A stretch of DNA of 64,000 nucleotides from Kitasatospora sp. NBC_00374 (GTDB lineage: Bacteria; Actinomycetota; Actinomycetes; Streptomycetales; Streptomycetaceae): positions 2,418,001 through 2,482,000 of the forward strand of contig NZ_CP107964.1 in assembly GCF_041434935.1 (NCBI RefSeq), written 5' to 3'. Under the pieces are notes generated by a model. It searched no databases, was not told where the DNA came from, and was given only the letters and a program-made list of their open reading frames with translations. This document shows, one piece after another, positions 1-11,207 of this stretch. A program made the position numbers and the translations under genes. Position 1 is the stretch's first letter. Each line of letters begins with the position of its first letter.

Positions 1-150
1 GGGCTGGTGAAGGGCCTGGTCAGGAGCAGCCAGAGCGGCGGCGAGGGCGACTCGGGCGGGCCGGTCTACGACGGCGGCACCGGGCTCGGCCTGATCAGCG
101 GCGGCGCGTCGAGCGGCAGCCCCACCTTCTTCCAGCCGCTGACCTTCTGA
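1..150 (+). CDS. Secreted trypsin-like (S1) serine protease, C-terminal end only
   Basis: The reading frame is open from the first base and ends in TGA at 148-150, so the gene starts left of the window. The visible 49 residues contain GEGDSGGPVY, the signature around the catalytic serine of chymotrypsin-fold (S1) proteases. A glycine/serine-rich strand and a short tail ending LTF follow, as in actinomycete trypsin-like or streptogrisin-like secreted proteases. The His and Asp of the triad, the signal peptide and any propeptide lie outside the window, so the subfamily cannot be given. The gene converges on the Dyp peroxidase gene and the two share a strong hairpin. Confidence 0.8.
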   Translation, partial: GLVKGLVRSSQSGGEGDSGGPVYDGGTGLGLISGGASSGSPTFFQPLTF

Positions 151-159
151 CCTCGCGGG

Positions 160-200
160 CCGGCGGTGCGGCCGCCCGGTCGGGGCGGCCGCACCGCCGG
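160..200. terminator. Bidirectional hairpin terminator
   Basis: A perfect 17-bp inverted repeat (arms 160-176 and 184-200, 7-nt loop) lies between the convergent protease and peroxidase genes. There is no U-tract, as is usual in high-GC actinomycetes. It can serve both strands. Confidence 0.8.
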
Positions 201-207
201 CGGCGGG

Positions 208-1383
208 TCAGCCGGCGGCCAGCAGGCTCCGGCCCAGCCAGTCGTCCTCGTCCCGCACCCCGGGCAGCACGAAGAAGTACCCGCCGCCGACCGGCACCGT
301 GAAGTCGGCCAGCGGTTCCCCGGCCAGCCGGCGCTGAACGGCCTCGAACTGGCGGGCCACGTCCTGCTGGTAGCAGCAGAACAGCAGGCCGAGGTCGAGC
401 CGGCCGCTCGCGTCGACGCCCCGGTCGAAGTTGTAGCCGCGGCGCAGGATCCGGCTGTCGGCGGTCTGCGGGGTCTTCGGGTCGGCCAGCCGGATGTGCG
501 CGCGGTCGGGGATCTCGTCGAGCGGTGCGCCGCTGTCCTTGCGGCGGCCGACGACCCGCTCCTGGTCGGCGGCCGGCACCCGGTCCCAGGCCTCGCTGAG
601 CATCTGGATCACCCGGACCACCTGGTAGCTGCCGCCGGCCGCCCAGGCGGGTTCGCCGCCCGCCTCGGAGACCCAGACCAGCCGGTCCATCTCCCGTTCG
701 GAGTCGGTGTCGGGGTTGACGATGCCGTCCTTGAAGCCCATCAGGTTGCGCTGGGCGCCGGCCGGCCGGGGCCGGTTCTGGAAGCCGTCCACCCGCCAGC
801 GCAGCTGCAGGCCGCCGTCGCTGTGCGCGAGCAGGTCGCGCAGCGCGTGCAGCACGGTGTCCCGGCTGTCGGCGCAGATCTGCAGCGAGAGGTCGCCGTG
901 GGCGTCGCCGGGTTCCATCCGGTCCTCGGGGAAGGCGCGCATCGCGGTCAGCCGGACGGGCTTCGCCGCGGCCAGGCCGTAGCGGTCGTCGAAGAGCGAG
1001 GCGCCGACGCCGACCGTGACGGTGAGGTTGTCGGCCGGGACGAGGGGACCGAGCATCCCGTTGTCGCCGTCCGGGTCGGGCGGGGCGCCGCCGGTGGTGA
1101 GGAAGGCGATCCGCCCGGTGAGGGTGCGCAGCAGCCGTTCGAGGGCGGCCCGGTCGGGGGCCTGGACGTTGCAGGCGGCGAAGGCGGCGAAGGCCTGCGG
1201 CGGGGTGGTCACACCGGACTGGTGGGGGCCGAGGAACGGGATCCGGCCGAGCTCGGTGGGCTCGTCGGCCCGGGCCGGGGCGGCGGCGACGGGCAGGGCC
1301 AGGGCGCCGGTGGCGAGCGCGGCGGTCTTGAGCAGGCTGCGGCGGGCCGGGCCGCCGTCGACGTCGGGGGGCTGACTGGTCAT
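208..1383 (-). CDS. efeB: Tat-exported Dyp-type heme peroxidase (EfeB family)
   Basis: The 391-residue product is a dye-decolorizing-type peroxidase of the EfeB group, which binds heme outside the membrane and in some systems serves ferrous iron uptake. The N-terminus has a twin-arginine signal (RRSLLK at 14-19, hydrophobic stretch, AAPARA cleavage region). The family signature GFKDG is near residue 215. HIRLAD near residue 295 carries the likely proximal heme His, and RRGYNFDRG follows. ATG start is preceded by CGGGAG. EfeB usually sits in an efeUOB operon, but no permease or EfeO is visible upstream; genes further along this strand fall outside the window. The peroxidase assignment is firm; a role in iron uptake is inference. 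Confidence 0.9.
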   Translation of the reverse strand: MTSQPPDVDGGPARRSLLKTAALATGALALPVAAAPARADEPTELGRIPFLGPHQSGVTTPPQAFAAFAACNVQAPDRAALERLLRTLTGRIAFLTTGGAPPDPDGDNGMLGPLVPADNLTVTVGVGASLFDDRYGLAAAKPVRLTAMRAFPEDRMEPGDAHGDLSLQICADSRDTVLHALRDLLAHSDGGLQLRWRVDGFQNRPRPAGAQRNLMGFKDGIVNPDTDSEREMDRLVWVSEAGGEPAWAAGGSYQVVRVIQMLSEAWDRVPAADQERVVGRRKDSGAPLDEIPDRAHIRLADPKTPQTADSRILRRGYNFDRGVDASGRLDLGLLFCCYQQDVARQFEAVQRRLAGEPLADFTVPVGGGYFFVLPGVRDEDDWLGRSLLAAG

Positions 1384-1523
1384 CGGACGGGCTCCCGGGT
1401 CTGGGTTTCAGGGCGGGGCGGTCCGCGCGGGAAGGGGAGGACGAACCGCTCACCTGTTTGGTATCCGCGCCGCCCGGCACCGGCAACCGGAGCTGGGCCG
1501 CCTGGCCGAGGGGTGAGCGCCCG

Positions 1524-2783
1524 TCAGGAGACCGCCCGGGAGTCGGCCCAGACCCCCTCGAACTCCTCGCGGTAGACCTCCAGCAGGCCCGGCTCGGTGC
1601 CGCCCGGCTCCTGCCCCGCCCCGCCGCGCAGCACCAGCGCGGGCGACTCGATGCCCCGGGCCCGGCGCAGGTACGGCTGGACCACCCCGAGGTCGGTCGA
1701 GCGGCGCCGCCCGCCCGGGCCGGCCGTCCGCGGCCCCTCCACCAGGTACGCGGTGAACCGGGGCATCTCGTCGAAGACCCTGATCTCGAAGCCGCCCTGG
1801 TCGCGCAGCCGGGCCCGGACCCGGCGCACGTGCATGATGTTCATCTCGATCGACCGGGACAGCTCACCGCGTCCGATGCCCAGCTCGCGCTCGCGCCGGC
1901 GCACCGCGCTGGAGGCCGGGTTGAGGAAGAGCAGCCGGACCCGGCAGCCCTCGGTGGCGAGCCGCACCAGCCGCTTGCCGGTGTAGTTCTGGCAGAGCAT
2001 CCCGAGCCCGATGCCGACCGCGTCCAGCCGCCGGGCGCCGTCCAGCAGGTCCTCGACCGGCAGCTCGCGCTGCAGCCGGACCCGGTCGGCGTGCACCGCG
2101 ACCACGTCCGCGAAACGCCCGCCGACCAGCTCCTCGACCACGTCGGAGGGCACCCCGCCGTGGCCGCCGTCGAGCAGGGCGAGCAGGCGGGCGGCGGCCC
2201 GCTCGGTCTGGTCCAGCACGGTCTGCGACAGGCTCCGGTTGCGGGAGACCACGTGCCGGGCGACCTCCAGCTCGTCCAGGGCCAGCTCCACCTCCCGGCG
2301 CTCCACCAGGTACGGCTCGAAGCAGGGCCAGTGCTGCACCATCAGCTCGCGCAGCTGGGGCAGGGTGAGGAAGACCAGCGGGTCGTCGTCGGCCGGGTCG
2401 AGCAGGTAGCCCTTGCGGCGGCTGACCTCGCGGACGGCGGAGGCCCGGTGCACCCACTCCTCGCCGGCCGGGCCGGCGGCCGCCGTCACCCAGTCCTCGC
2501 CGTGTGCGGGCGCGTAGAGCGGCCGGAGCACCTCGTCGACCAGTGAGCGCATCTTCTGCTCGACCAGGTTGAGCCAGACATAGGCCCGCCCGGCCAGCCG
2601 GACCCGGCGGTAGGCGGTCTCCCACTCGGCCGCCGTCCAGGCCATCAGCGGGCCCTCGACCGGGCCGGCCTGGCCCGGCACGGTGCCGCGCCCGGCACCG
2701 GAGGGCCGCATCACCAGGGTCGGGGCCTCGCTGCGCCGGGGGCCCAGCTCGGGCCCGCCCTGGCCGTCGGCGGGGAACCCCAT
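1524..2783 (-). CDS. SAV2148-family HEPN domain protein
   Basis: This 419-residue protein closely resembles, from memory, the actinomycete family called SAV2148-like HEPN domain protein. Conserved stretches include RAYVWLNLVEQ, VREVSRRKGYLLDPADD, LPQLRELMVQHWPCFEPY, VRLLFLNPASSAV and the end REEFEGVWADSR. HEPN domains are often RNases or parts of nucleotide-handling stress systems, but no clear catalytic RX4-6H motif is evident and no function is established. The first ~45 residues are low-complexity. ATG at 2783 is supported by GAGGTGAGG a few bases upstream. There is no signal peptide or membrane segment. It is divergent from glgX across a 415-bp gap. The name is firm, the function unknown. 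Confidence 0.85.
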   Translation of the reverse strand: MGFPADGQGGPELGPRRSEAPTLVMRPSGAGRGTVPGQAGPVEGPLMAWTAAEWETAYRRVRLAGRAYVWLNLVEQKMRSLVDEVLRPLYAPAHGEDWVTAAAGPAGEEWVHRASAVREVSRRKGYLLDPADDDPLVFLTLPQLRELMVQHWPCFEPYLVERREVELALDELEVARHVVSRNRSLSQTVLDQTERAAARLLALLDGGHGGVPSDVVEELVGGRFADVVAVHADRVRLQRELPVEDLLDGARRLDAVGIGLGMLCQNYTGKRLVRLATEGCRVRLLFLNPASSAVRRRERELGIGRGELSRSIEMNIMHVRRVRARLRDQGGFEIRVFDEMPRFTAYLVEGPRTAGPGGRRRSTDLGVVQPYLRRARGIESPALVLRGGAGQEPGGTEPGLLEVYREEFEGVWADSRAVS

Positions 2784-3198
2784 TGCGCCACCTCACCTCT
2801 CGGCCATCCGCTCACCGGGAGTGACGGGCCGTCCACTGACACGGACTCAACCGTGGCGGCCCCGGCAGAGCCTGGGCCGGCACGCGGTCCGGTGGGCATG
2901 CCGGACGATCAAGAGTACTGCCCCGGCCGTCCGGGGCGCAGCCCGTTGACGGCACCGCGATCGGACAGACGATCGGACAGTCGGCCCGCGCGAAACAGCC
3001 GAGACCTCGTCAGTTTCGGCCAACGGACACCCGTTCGGGCGAACAAGTGGTGAATGGGTTCGGTCTTCGGGCGGCCGTTGGGGAGTATGCGACATGTGCC
3101 GTGCGTCACGGTACGGACGGGTGGTACATGCCGCGGCGCTCCGCCGGGAACACCGCTGTGGGTGCCAGTCCCGTTCGCTACACGGAAGTTGAGGACAT
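2784..3198. other. Intergenic region upstream of glgX and the HEPN gene
   Basis: No convincing gene is seen in these 415 bases. They hold the divergent promoters. Two structures stand out: a tandem pair of near-identical 12-mers at 2959-2970 and 2971-2982 (GATCGGACAG plus AC or TC), and an inverted repeat at 3096-3114 (arms GTGCCGTG and CACGGTAC, 3-nt spacer, one mismatch). The latter lies about 85 bases before glgX and could be an operator. A GAGG ribosome-binding site is just before the glgX ATG. Confidence 0.5.
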
Positions 3199-5316
<2,118 letters not shown>

Positions 5317-5393
5317 GCACCACCGCGCCGGGCGCTGCGCCATTCGTACCAGGACGGAGGTAGGCCGCCCCCGGCGCGGGTAGGCATGACCCC

Positions 5394-7799
5394 ATGACCT
5401 CAGCCGCCGCCCGACCGCCGACGGCCAGCTACCGGCTCCAGCTCCAGCCCGGCTTCACCCTGCACGACGCCGAGCGGGCGGTGCCCTACCTGGCCGCGCT
5501 CGGCGTCTCGCACCTGCACCTGTCGCCGCTGCTGGAGGCCGTACCCGGCTCCACGCACGGCTACGACACCGTCGACCACACCCGGATCAGCGAGCAGCTC
5601 GGCGGTGAGAGCGCCCTGCGCGACCTGGCCGCCGAGGCCCGCCGGCACGGCCTCGGCCTGATCGCCGACGTGGTGCCCAACCACATGGCGCTGCCCGTCC
5701 CCGAGCAGCTCAACCAACCGCTGTGGCAGGTGCTCCGGGACGGTCCCGACTCGCCGTACGCCCCCTGGTTCGACATCGACTGGGCGGCCCAGCCCGGCCC
5801 CTCCGACGCCCCCGGACGCGGACGCCTGCTGCTGCCGCTGCTCGGCGACCGGCTCGGCGCCGTCCTCGACCAGCTGACCGTCGACGGCGACGTGCTGCGC
5901 TACCACGACCACGCCTTCCCCCTGCGCCCGGGCACCGAGCGGCTGCCGCTGGACGAGCTGCTGGCCCGCCAGTGGTACCGGCTGGCCTGGTGGCGGCTGT
6001 CCTCGGAGGAGCTGAACTACCGCCGTTTCTTCACCGTCAACGAGCTGATCGCCGTGCGGATCGAGGTGCCGGAGGTCTTCGAGGCCACCCACCGCACCCT
6101 GCTGCGGCTGCACGCCGAGGGCGTCCTGGAGGGCTTCCGGATCGACCACCCGGACGGGCTGGCCGACCCGCGCGGCTACCTGCGGCAGCTCACGGCGGCC
6201 ACCGGCGGGGCGTACACCGTGGTGGAGAAGATCCTCACCGACGAGGAGCGGCTGCCCGCCGACTGGCCCTGCGCGGGCACCACCGGGTACGACGCGCTGC
6301 GCCGGATCGACGGCGTGCTCACCGACCACGCCGGGGCCGAGCGGCTGACCACCTCGTACCAGCGGGACGTCGCCGACCGGACGAGTGCCGCCGAGGCCGG
6401 GCTGCGGGCCCGCGCGGAGCTGACCGCGCCGGACGGCGAACTGGCCGCCGAGGTGGAGCGGCTGGTCCGGCTGGCCGGCCGGATCTGCGGCGCCGAGCCC
6501 GCCCTGGCCGACCACGGTGCGGGCGAGCTCCGGCAGGCCCTGCGGGCCCTGCTGACCGACTACCCGGTCTACCGCCCGTACGTGGTGCCGGGCGAGCCGG
6601 CCCCGGCGCAGGCGGTGGCGGAGTTCGCCGCGGTGTTCGAGGCCCTGCACGAGGCCGGCGGCGAGCCCGGCCCGACCGCGGAGCTGGTCCGCGACCTGGC
6701 GCTCGGCCGGCTCGGCCGCAGCCGCGAGAAGGACGAGTTCTGCGCCCGCTTCGGGCAGACCGCCTCGGCGGTCGCCGCCAAGGGGGTCGAGGACACCGCC
6801 TTCTACCGCTGGACGGCCCTGCTGGGCCTGAACGAGGTCGGCGGCGACCCGGGCCGGCCGGGGGTCCGCCCGGCGGAGTTCCACCGCTGGTGCGCGGACC
6901 TGGAGCGGCAGTGGCCGCACTCGATGACGGCGCTGTCCACCCACGACACCAAGCGCAGCGCGGACGCCCGGGCCCGGCTGGCCGTGCTGACCGAGCTGCC
7001 GGAGATGTGGGCCGCCGAGTGCGCCGCCTGGACGGCCGCCGCCGGGCCCTGCCCGGACCGGCCGAGCGCCTGGCTGCTCTGGCAGACCCTGGTCGCCGCC
7101 TGGCCGCTGCCGGCCGAGCGGCTGGTGGGGGTGGTGCTCAAGTCCGCCCGGGAGGCCAAGGTGCACACCTCCTGGACGGCCCCCGACGAGCGCTACGAGC
7201 GGCGGCTGACCGAGTACGCCAAGGGGGTGCTGGGCCACCCGGGCCTGTGCCCCCGGATCGAGGGCATGGTCGGGCTGCTGGCGCCGTTCGCGCGCAGCAA
7301 CTCCCTCTCGGCGGCGCTGCTGCACCTGACCGTGCCCGGGGTGCCGGACCTCTACCAGGGCAGCGAGGAGCCGCTGACCACCCTGGTCGACCCGGACAAC
7401 CGGGCCCCGGTCGACCTGTCCGCGCTGGCCGTCCGGCTGACCGACTCCCCCGCCGGGCGGCCCGGCGACCTCGCCCGGGAGAAACTGCACCTGACCACCA
7501 CCGCGCTGCACCTGCGCCGCACCCACCCGTTCGGCCCCTACCGCCCGCTGGCCGCCACCGGTCCGGCCGCCGAGCACCTGGTCGCCTTCGCCCGCGGGGA
7601 CGGGGTGCTGGCCCTGGCCACCAGACTCCCGTACGGGCTGCGGCGGCGCGGCGGCTGGGCGGACGCCACCGTGGCCCTGCCGCCCGGGCGGTGGACCGAC
7701 GAGCTGACCGAACGGCACTTCGCCGGTGGGGAGTCGAAGGTGTCCGATCTGCTGGAGCACGCGCCGGTGGCCCTGCTGACGACCGGGCGCCGGCTGTGA
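5394..7799 (+). CDS. treY: Malto-oligosyltrehalose synthase TreY
   Basis: TreY isomerises the reducing-end alpha-1,4 bond of a maltodextrin to alpha-1,1, giving a trehalosyl end. The 801-residue GH13 protein begins TASYRLQLQPGFTLHDA, the typical TreY N-terminus. It has DVVPNHMA near 90, GFRIDHPDGL near 247, an EK pair in VVEKIL and the late motif STHDTKRS. Length is normal for actinobacterial TreY (750-830). The ATG has only a weak GGGTAGG upstream; GGAGG is about 30 bases away, too far to act on this start. It ends with a 4-bp overlap with treZ, so the two are translationally coupled. Confidence 0.95.
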   Translation: MTSAAARPPTASYRLQLQPGFTLHDAERAVPYLAALGVSHLHLSPLLEAVPGSTHGYDTVDHTRISEQLGGESALRDLAAEARRHGLGLIADVVPNHMALPVPEQLNQPLWQVLRDGPDSPYAPWFDIDWAAQPGPSDAPGRGRLLLPLLGDRLGAVLDQLTVDGDVLRYHDHAFPLRPGTERLPLDELLARQWYRLAWWRLSSEELNYRRFFTVNELIAVRIEVPEVFEATHRTLLRLHAEGVLEGFRIDHPDGLADPRGYLRQLTAATGGAYTVVEKILTDEERLPADWPCAGTTGYDALRRIDGVLTDHAGAERLTTSYQRDVADRTSAAEAGLRARAELTAPDGELAAEVERLVRLAGRICGAEPALADHGAGELRQALRALLTDYPVYRPYVVPGEPAPAQAVAEFAAVFEALHEAGGEPGPTAELVRDLALGRLGRSREKDEFCARFGQTASAVAAKGVEDTAFYRWTALLGLNEVGGDPGRPGVRPAEFHRWCADLERQWPHSMTALSTHDTKRSADARARLAVLTELPEMWAAECAAWTAAAGPCPDRPSAWLLWQTLVAAWPLPAERLVGVVLKSAREAKVHTSWTAPDERYERRLTEYAKGVLGHPGLCPRIEGMVGLLAPFARSNSLSAALLHLTVPGVPDLYQGSEEPLTTLVDPDNRAPVDLSALAVRLTDSPAGRPGDLAREKLHLTTTALHLRRTHPFGPYRPLAATGPAAEHLVAFARGDGVLALATRLPYGLRRRGGWADATVALPPGRWTDELTERHFAGGESKVSDLLEHAPVALLTTGRRL

Positions 7800-9571
7800 C
7801 GGAGTACCGGGTCTGGGCACCCGCCGCCGAGCGGGTCGAGGTCGAGGTGGGCGGCGGTGTCCATCCGATGCGGCCGGACACCGGCCGGACCGGCTGGTGG
7901 CGGGGCGAGGCCCCCGCCGGGGACTACGGCTTCCGGCTCGACGGCGGGCGGGTCCTGCCCGACCCGCGCTCGCCCCGCCAGCCGGACGGGCCGGACGGGC
8001 TCAGCCGCCCGGTGGACCACACCGCCTTCGCCTGGTCCGACACCCCCTGGTCGGGCCGGGCGCTGCCCGGGGCGGTGCTGTACGAGCTGCACGTGGGGAC
8101 CTTCACCCCCGCCGGGACGTTCGACGCCGCCGCCGAACGGCTCGACCACCTGGTCGAGTTGGGGGTGGACTTCGTCGAGCTGATGCCGGTCTGCCCGTTC
8201 CCCGGCCGGTACGGCTGGGGCTACGACGGGGTGTCGCTCTGGGCGGTGCACGAGCCGTACGGCGGCCCGGACGGCCTGAAGCGGTTCGTCGACGCCGCGC
8301 ACCGCAAGGGGCTGGGCGTGGTGCTGGACGTGGTGCACAACCACCTCGGGCCGTCCGGCAACTACCTGCCCGCCTTCGGGCCGTACTTCACCGAGCGGCA
8401 CCACACCCCCTGGGGCGCCGCCGTCAACCTGGACGCGGCCGGCTCGGACGAGGTCAGGGCGTACCTGATCGGCAGCGCGCTGGCCTGGCTGCGGGACTAC
8501 CGGATCGACGGCCTGCGGCTGGACGCCGTACACGCCCTCGCGGACGACCGGGCCCTGCCGTTCCTGGAGGAACTCGCCGCCGAGGTCGACCGGTTGGGCG
8601 CGGCGACCGGCCGGCCGCTGTTCCTGGTCGGCGAGTCCGACCTGAACGACCCGCGCACCACCAGCCCCCGGCAGGCGGGCGGCCTCGGGCTGGCGGCCCA
8701 GTGGAGCGACGACTTCCACCACGGGCTGCACACCCTGCTCACCGGCGAATCCCAGGGCTACTACGGGGACTTCGCCGAGGACCCGTTCGCGGCGGTGGCC
8801 AAGGCGCTGACCCGGGGCTGGTTCCACGACGGCAGCCGGTCCTCGTTCCGCGGCCGCCGGCACGGGCGGCCGTTCCCGACGGCGTACGGGCACCGGCTGC
8901 TCGGCTACCTGCAGACCCACGACCAGGTCGGCAACCGGGCCACCGGGGACCGGCTCTCGTCCTCGCTCGCGCCCGGCCGGCTGGCCGCCGGGGCGGCGCT
9001 GGTGCTGACCTCGCCGTTCACGCCGATGCTCTTCATGGGCGAGGAGTGGGGCGCGAGCACCCCCTGGCAGTACTTCACCGACCACACCGACCCGCAGCTG
9101 GCCGAGGCCGTCCGGCAGGGCCGGCGGCGGGAGTTCGCCGAACACGGCTGGGCCGCCGAGGACGTCCCCGACCCGCAGGCCCGTTCGACGGTGCTCGGTT
9201 CCACCCTGGACTGGACCGAGCCCGCGCAGGCGCGGCACAGCGCGCTGCTCGACTGGTACCGGCGGCTGATCCGCCTGCGGCGCTCCGCCCCCGAGCTGAT
9301 GGACCCGGACCTGTCGGCCGTGCGGGTCCGGTACGACCGGGCGCGGGGCTGGCTGCTGGTGCACCGCGGCCCGTACCGGGTGGCGGTCCGGATCGGCGGC
9401 ACCGAGCCCGTGGCGGTCGACCTCGACGCCCCGTACGCGGGCACCCTCGCGGCCTTCGGCGACGCCCGCCCCGGCGGCGACGGCTCCCTGGTCCTCGGCC
9501 CGGACTCGGTGGCGGTCGTCCGGGTCGGCCGCGCCGACCGTGCCTCGGCGGTCAGCCCAGGAAGCCGGTGA
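7796..9571 (+). CDS. treZ: Malto-oligosyltrehalose trehalohydrolase TreZ
   Basis: TreZ releases trehalose from the product of TreY. The 591-residue protein starts at a GTG that overlaps the treY stop (GTGA), placing VTEYRVWAPAAERVEV at the N-terminus, a CBM48-like module. GH13 motifs follow: DVVHNHLGPSGNY near 178, GLRLDAVHA near 240, VGESDLNDP near 278 and THDQVGNR near 373. The frame stays open far upstream inside treY, but only this start gives a standard TreZ. The 3' end overlaps the convergent transketolase gene by 20 bp, with no room for a terminator. Confidence 0.94.
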   Translation: MTEYRVWAPAAERVEVEVGGGVHPMRPDTGRTGWWRGEAPAGDYGFRLDGGRVLPDPRSPRQPDGPDGLSRPVDHTAFAWSDTPWSGRALPGAVLYELHVGTFTPAGTFDAAAERLDHLVELGVDFVELMPVCPFPGRYGWGYDGVSLWAVHEPYGGPDGLKRFVDAAHRKGLGVVLDVVHNHLGPSGNYLPAFGPYFTERHHTPWGAAVNLDAAGSDEVRAYLIGSALAWLRDYRIDGLRLDAVHALADDRALPFLEELAAEVDRLGAATGRPLFLVGESDLNDPRTTSPRQAGGLGLAAQWSDDFHHGLHTLLTGESQGYYGDFAEDPFAAVAKALTRGWFHDGSRSSFRGRRHGRPFPTAYGHRLLGYLQTHDQVGNRATGDRLSSSLAPGRLAAGAALVLTSPFTPMLFMGEEWGASTPWQYFTDHTDPQLAEAVRQGRRREFAEHGWAAEDVPDPQARSTVLGSTLDWTEPAQARHSALLDWYRRLIRLRRSAPELMDPDLSAVRVRYDRARGWLLVHRGPYRVAVRIGGTEPVAVDLDAPYAGTLAAFGDARPGGDGSLVLGPDSVAVVRVGRADRASAVSPGSR

Positions 9572-10445
9572 TCCGGGCCCGCAGACCGGCCTCGTCGAGG
9601 CCGTAGGCGGCCAGGTGCTCGGGGATGGAGCCGTAGTGGCGGTGCTCCTCGCGCGGGACGCCGAGCCCCAGCACCCGGTGCGGCAGGTCGGCCAGGGCCG
9701 CGTGGGCCTCGTTGGCGGAGGTGCCGGCCAGGTAGGGCTCGACCAGGACCACGTCGGCCCGGCCGCCGAGGGCGGCCCGCAGGCCGGCCGCGTCGAAGGG
9801 GCGCACGGTGGCGGCGTAGAGCACGGTGACGTCCAGGCCCTCGGTGGCGGCGAGCACCGCGTCCAGCATCGGGCCGACCGCCAGCACCACCGCCCCGCTG
9901 CCGCGCCGGACGGTCAGGAAGCGGCCCGGCCGTACCGGTCGGGCCGTCCCGTTGCCGTGCACGGAGAGCCGGACGTACTGCAGGCTGTCGCCGTCGGCGG
10001 CGGCGTGCCGCAGCAGCGTCTCGGCCTCGTCGGGGTGGCCGGGCACGTGCACCGACCAGCCCGGCAGGGTGTCGAGCAGCGCGACATCGCCCGGCGCCAT
10101 GTGGGTGCGGCCGCCGGCCGGCCAGTCGTACGAGCCGGAGGCACTCACCAGGACCGCGCCCACGCCCTGGTGGCCGAGGTCCAGCTTGACCTGCTCGAAG
10201 GGGCGCTCGATCAGGAAGCTGGCGAAGGTGTGGGCGATCGGCCGCATCCCCGTCAGGGCCAGCCCGCCGGCCGCGCCGATCAGCAGCTGCTCGCGGATGC
10301 CGACGTTGACCACCCGGTCCGGGTGACGCTCCGCGGCGGCCACGAAACCCGCCGCGCTGATGTCGGCCAGCACCACCGCCAGCCGGGGGTCGGAGTCCAG
10401 CAGCTCGCCGGTGACGTCGATGAAGCGGTCGCGCATGGTTTCCAT
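9552..10445 (-). CDS. Transketolase, C-terminal subunit (split enzyme)
   Basis: This 297-residue protein is the pyrimidine-binding plus C-terminal part of a two-gene transketolase. VNVGIREQLLIGAAGGLA carries the Glu that activates thiamine diphosphate. FIERPFEQVKLD-like and LPGWSVHVPGHPDEAE segments, and a C-terminal Rossmann-like domain, follow. It acts with the N-terminal subunit, 28 bases upstream on the same strand, to move two-carbon ketol units in the pentose phosphate network or a related sugar pathway; the substrate cannot be told. ATG at 10445 is preceded by GAGGAA; a second ATG three codons in is possible. The operon appears controlled by the SoxR box upstream of the N-subunit gene. 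Confidence 0.88.
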   Translation of the reverse strand: METMRDRFIDVTGELLDSDPRLAVVLADISAAGFVAAAERHPDRVVNVGIREQLLIGAAGGLALTGMRPIAHTFASFLIERPFEQVKLDLGHQGVGAVLVSASGSYDWPAGGRTHMAPGDVALLDTLPGWSVHVPGHPDEAETLLRHAAADGDSLQYVRLSVHGNGTARPVRPGRFLTVRRGSGAVVLAVGPMLDAVLAATEGLDVTVLYAATVRPFDAAGLRAALGGRADVVLVEPYLAGTSANEAHAALADLPHRVLGLGVPREEHRHYGSIPEHLAAYGLDEAGLRARITGFLG

Positions 10446-10473
10446 CGGGGGTTCCTCTACGGGGAAGGGCGGT

Positions 10474-11193
10474 TCAGGAGTTCTTGGGCTCGACGCGGGC
10501 GACCACGGCGTGCGGGCGGCCGGGGTGCGGCGCGGTGAAGGCGCGGTACAGCGCCTCGTGGTCGCGGCCGTCGACCGTCTCGGTCGACCAGCCCTCCGCC
10601 TCGAACCGGGCCGCGATGCCGCCGCGCCAGCCGTGCGTGGCCGAGGAGTTGTCGATCGCCACCACGTGCAGCCGCTCCAGCCCGGCGGCCCCGGCGAAGG
10701 CCACCGCCTCGTGGTTGCTGCCCTCGTCGAACTCGGCGTCGCCGATCAGCACCCACACCGCCGGGTCGGGCAGGGCCTGGGCCCGCAGGCCGAGCGCGGT
10801 GCCGACGGCCAGTGGCAGGCCGTGTCCGAGCGAGCCGGAGCCGATCTCGGCGCCCGGCACGAGCAGCCGGTCCGGGTGGTGGCCGAGCGGGGAGTCGTAG
10901 CCGCCGAAGCTCGCCAGCAGCTCGGGGGCCAGGAAGCCCTTGGCGGCGAGCACCGCGTAGTACGCCATCGGGCCGTGGCCCTTGGAGAGCAGGAAGCGGT
11001 CCCGGTCGGCGGCCCCGACCGTCTCCGGGGAGACCCGCAGGACCCGGTCGTAGAGCACCCACAGGACGTCCAGGGTGGAGGTGGCGGCCGGCCCGTGCTT
11101 CTCTGCGCCGGTCATCAGGGACAGCAGGTCGGGCAGGTCCGAGAAGCCGTACTGGGCCCCGGACCGCCGCTCGGTGTGTGTCGCGGTGGTCAT
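10474..11193 (-). CDS. Transketolase, N-terminal (thiamine diphosphate-binding) subunit
   Basis: The 239-residue protein is the pyrophosphate-binding half of transketolase. It has LSKGHGPMAYYAVLA, then GSLGHGLPLAVG, then the thiamine diphosphate motif GDAEFDEGSN...AIDN. It pairs with the C-terminal subunit immediately downstream. ATG at 11193 is preferred: a TTG at 11208 would lie inside the SoxR operator. There is no Shine-Dalgarno before 11193, but a -10-like CACGAT ends seven bases upstream of the A, so a leaderless transcript is likely. Divergent from soxR. Confidence 0.88.
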   Translation of the reverse strand: MTTATHTERRSGAQYGFSDLPDLLSLMTGAEKHGPAATSTLDVLWVLYDRVLRVSPETVGAADRDRFLLSKGHGPMAYYAVLAAKGFLAPELLASFGGYDSPLGHHPDRLLVPGAEIGSGSLGHGLPLAVGTALGLRAQALPDPAVWVLIGDAEFDEGSNHEAVAFAGAAGLERLHVVAIDNSSATHGWRGGIAARFEAEGWSTETVDGRDHEALYRAFTAPHPGRPHAVVARVEPKNS

Positions 11194-11207
11194 GGGAGGA
11201 TCGTGCA

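Noticed and set aside
95..1575. Long open frames on both strands opposite and overlapping the Dyp peroxidase gene
   Set aside because: They are Arg/Pro/Gly/Ala-rich with no motifs, as expected in off-frames of GC-rich genes; the peroxidase frame has Tat and heme motifs.
5723..7795. Open frame upstream of treZ through most of treY
   Set aside because: Only an off-frame of treY; the TreZ protein begins at the GTG overlapping the treY stop.
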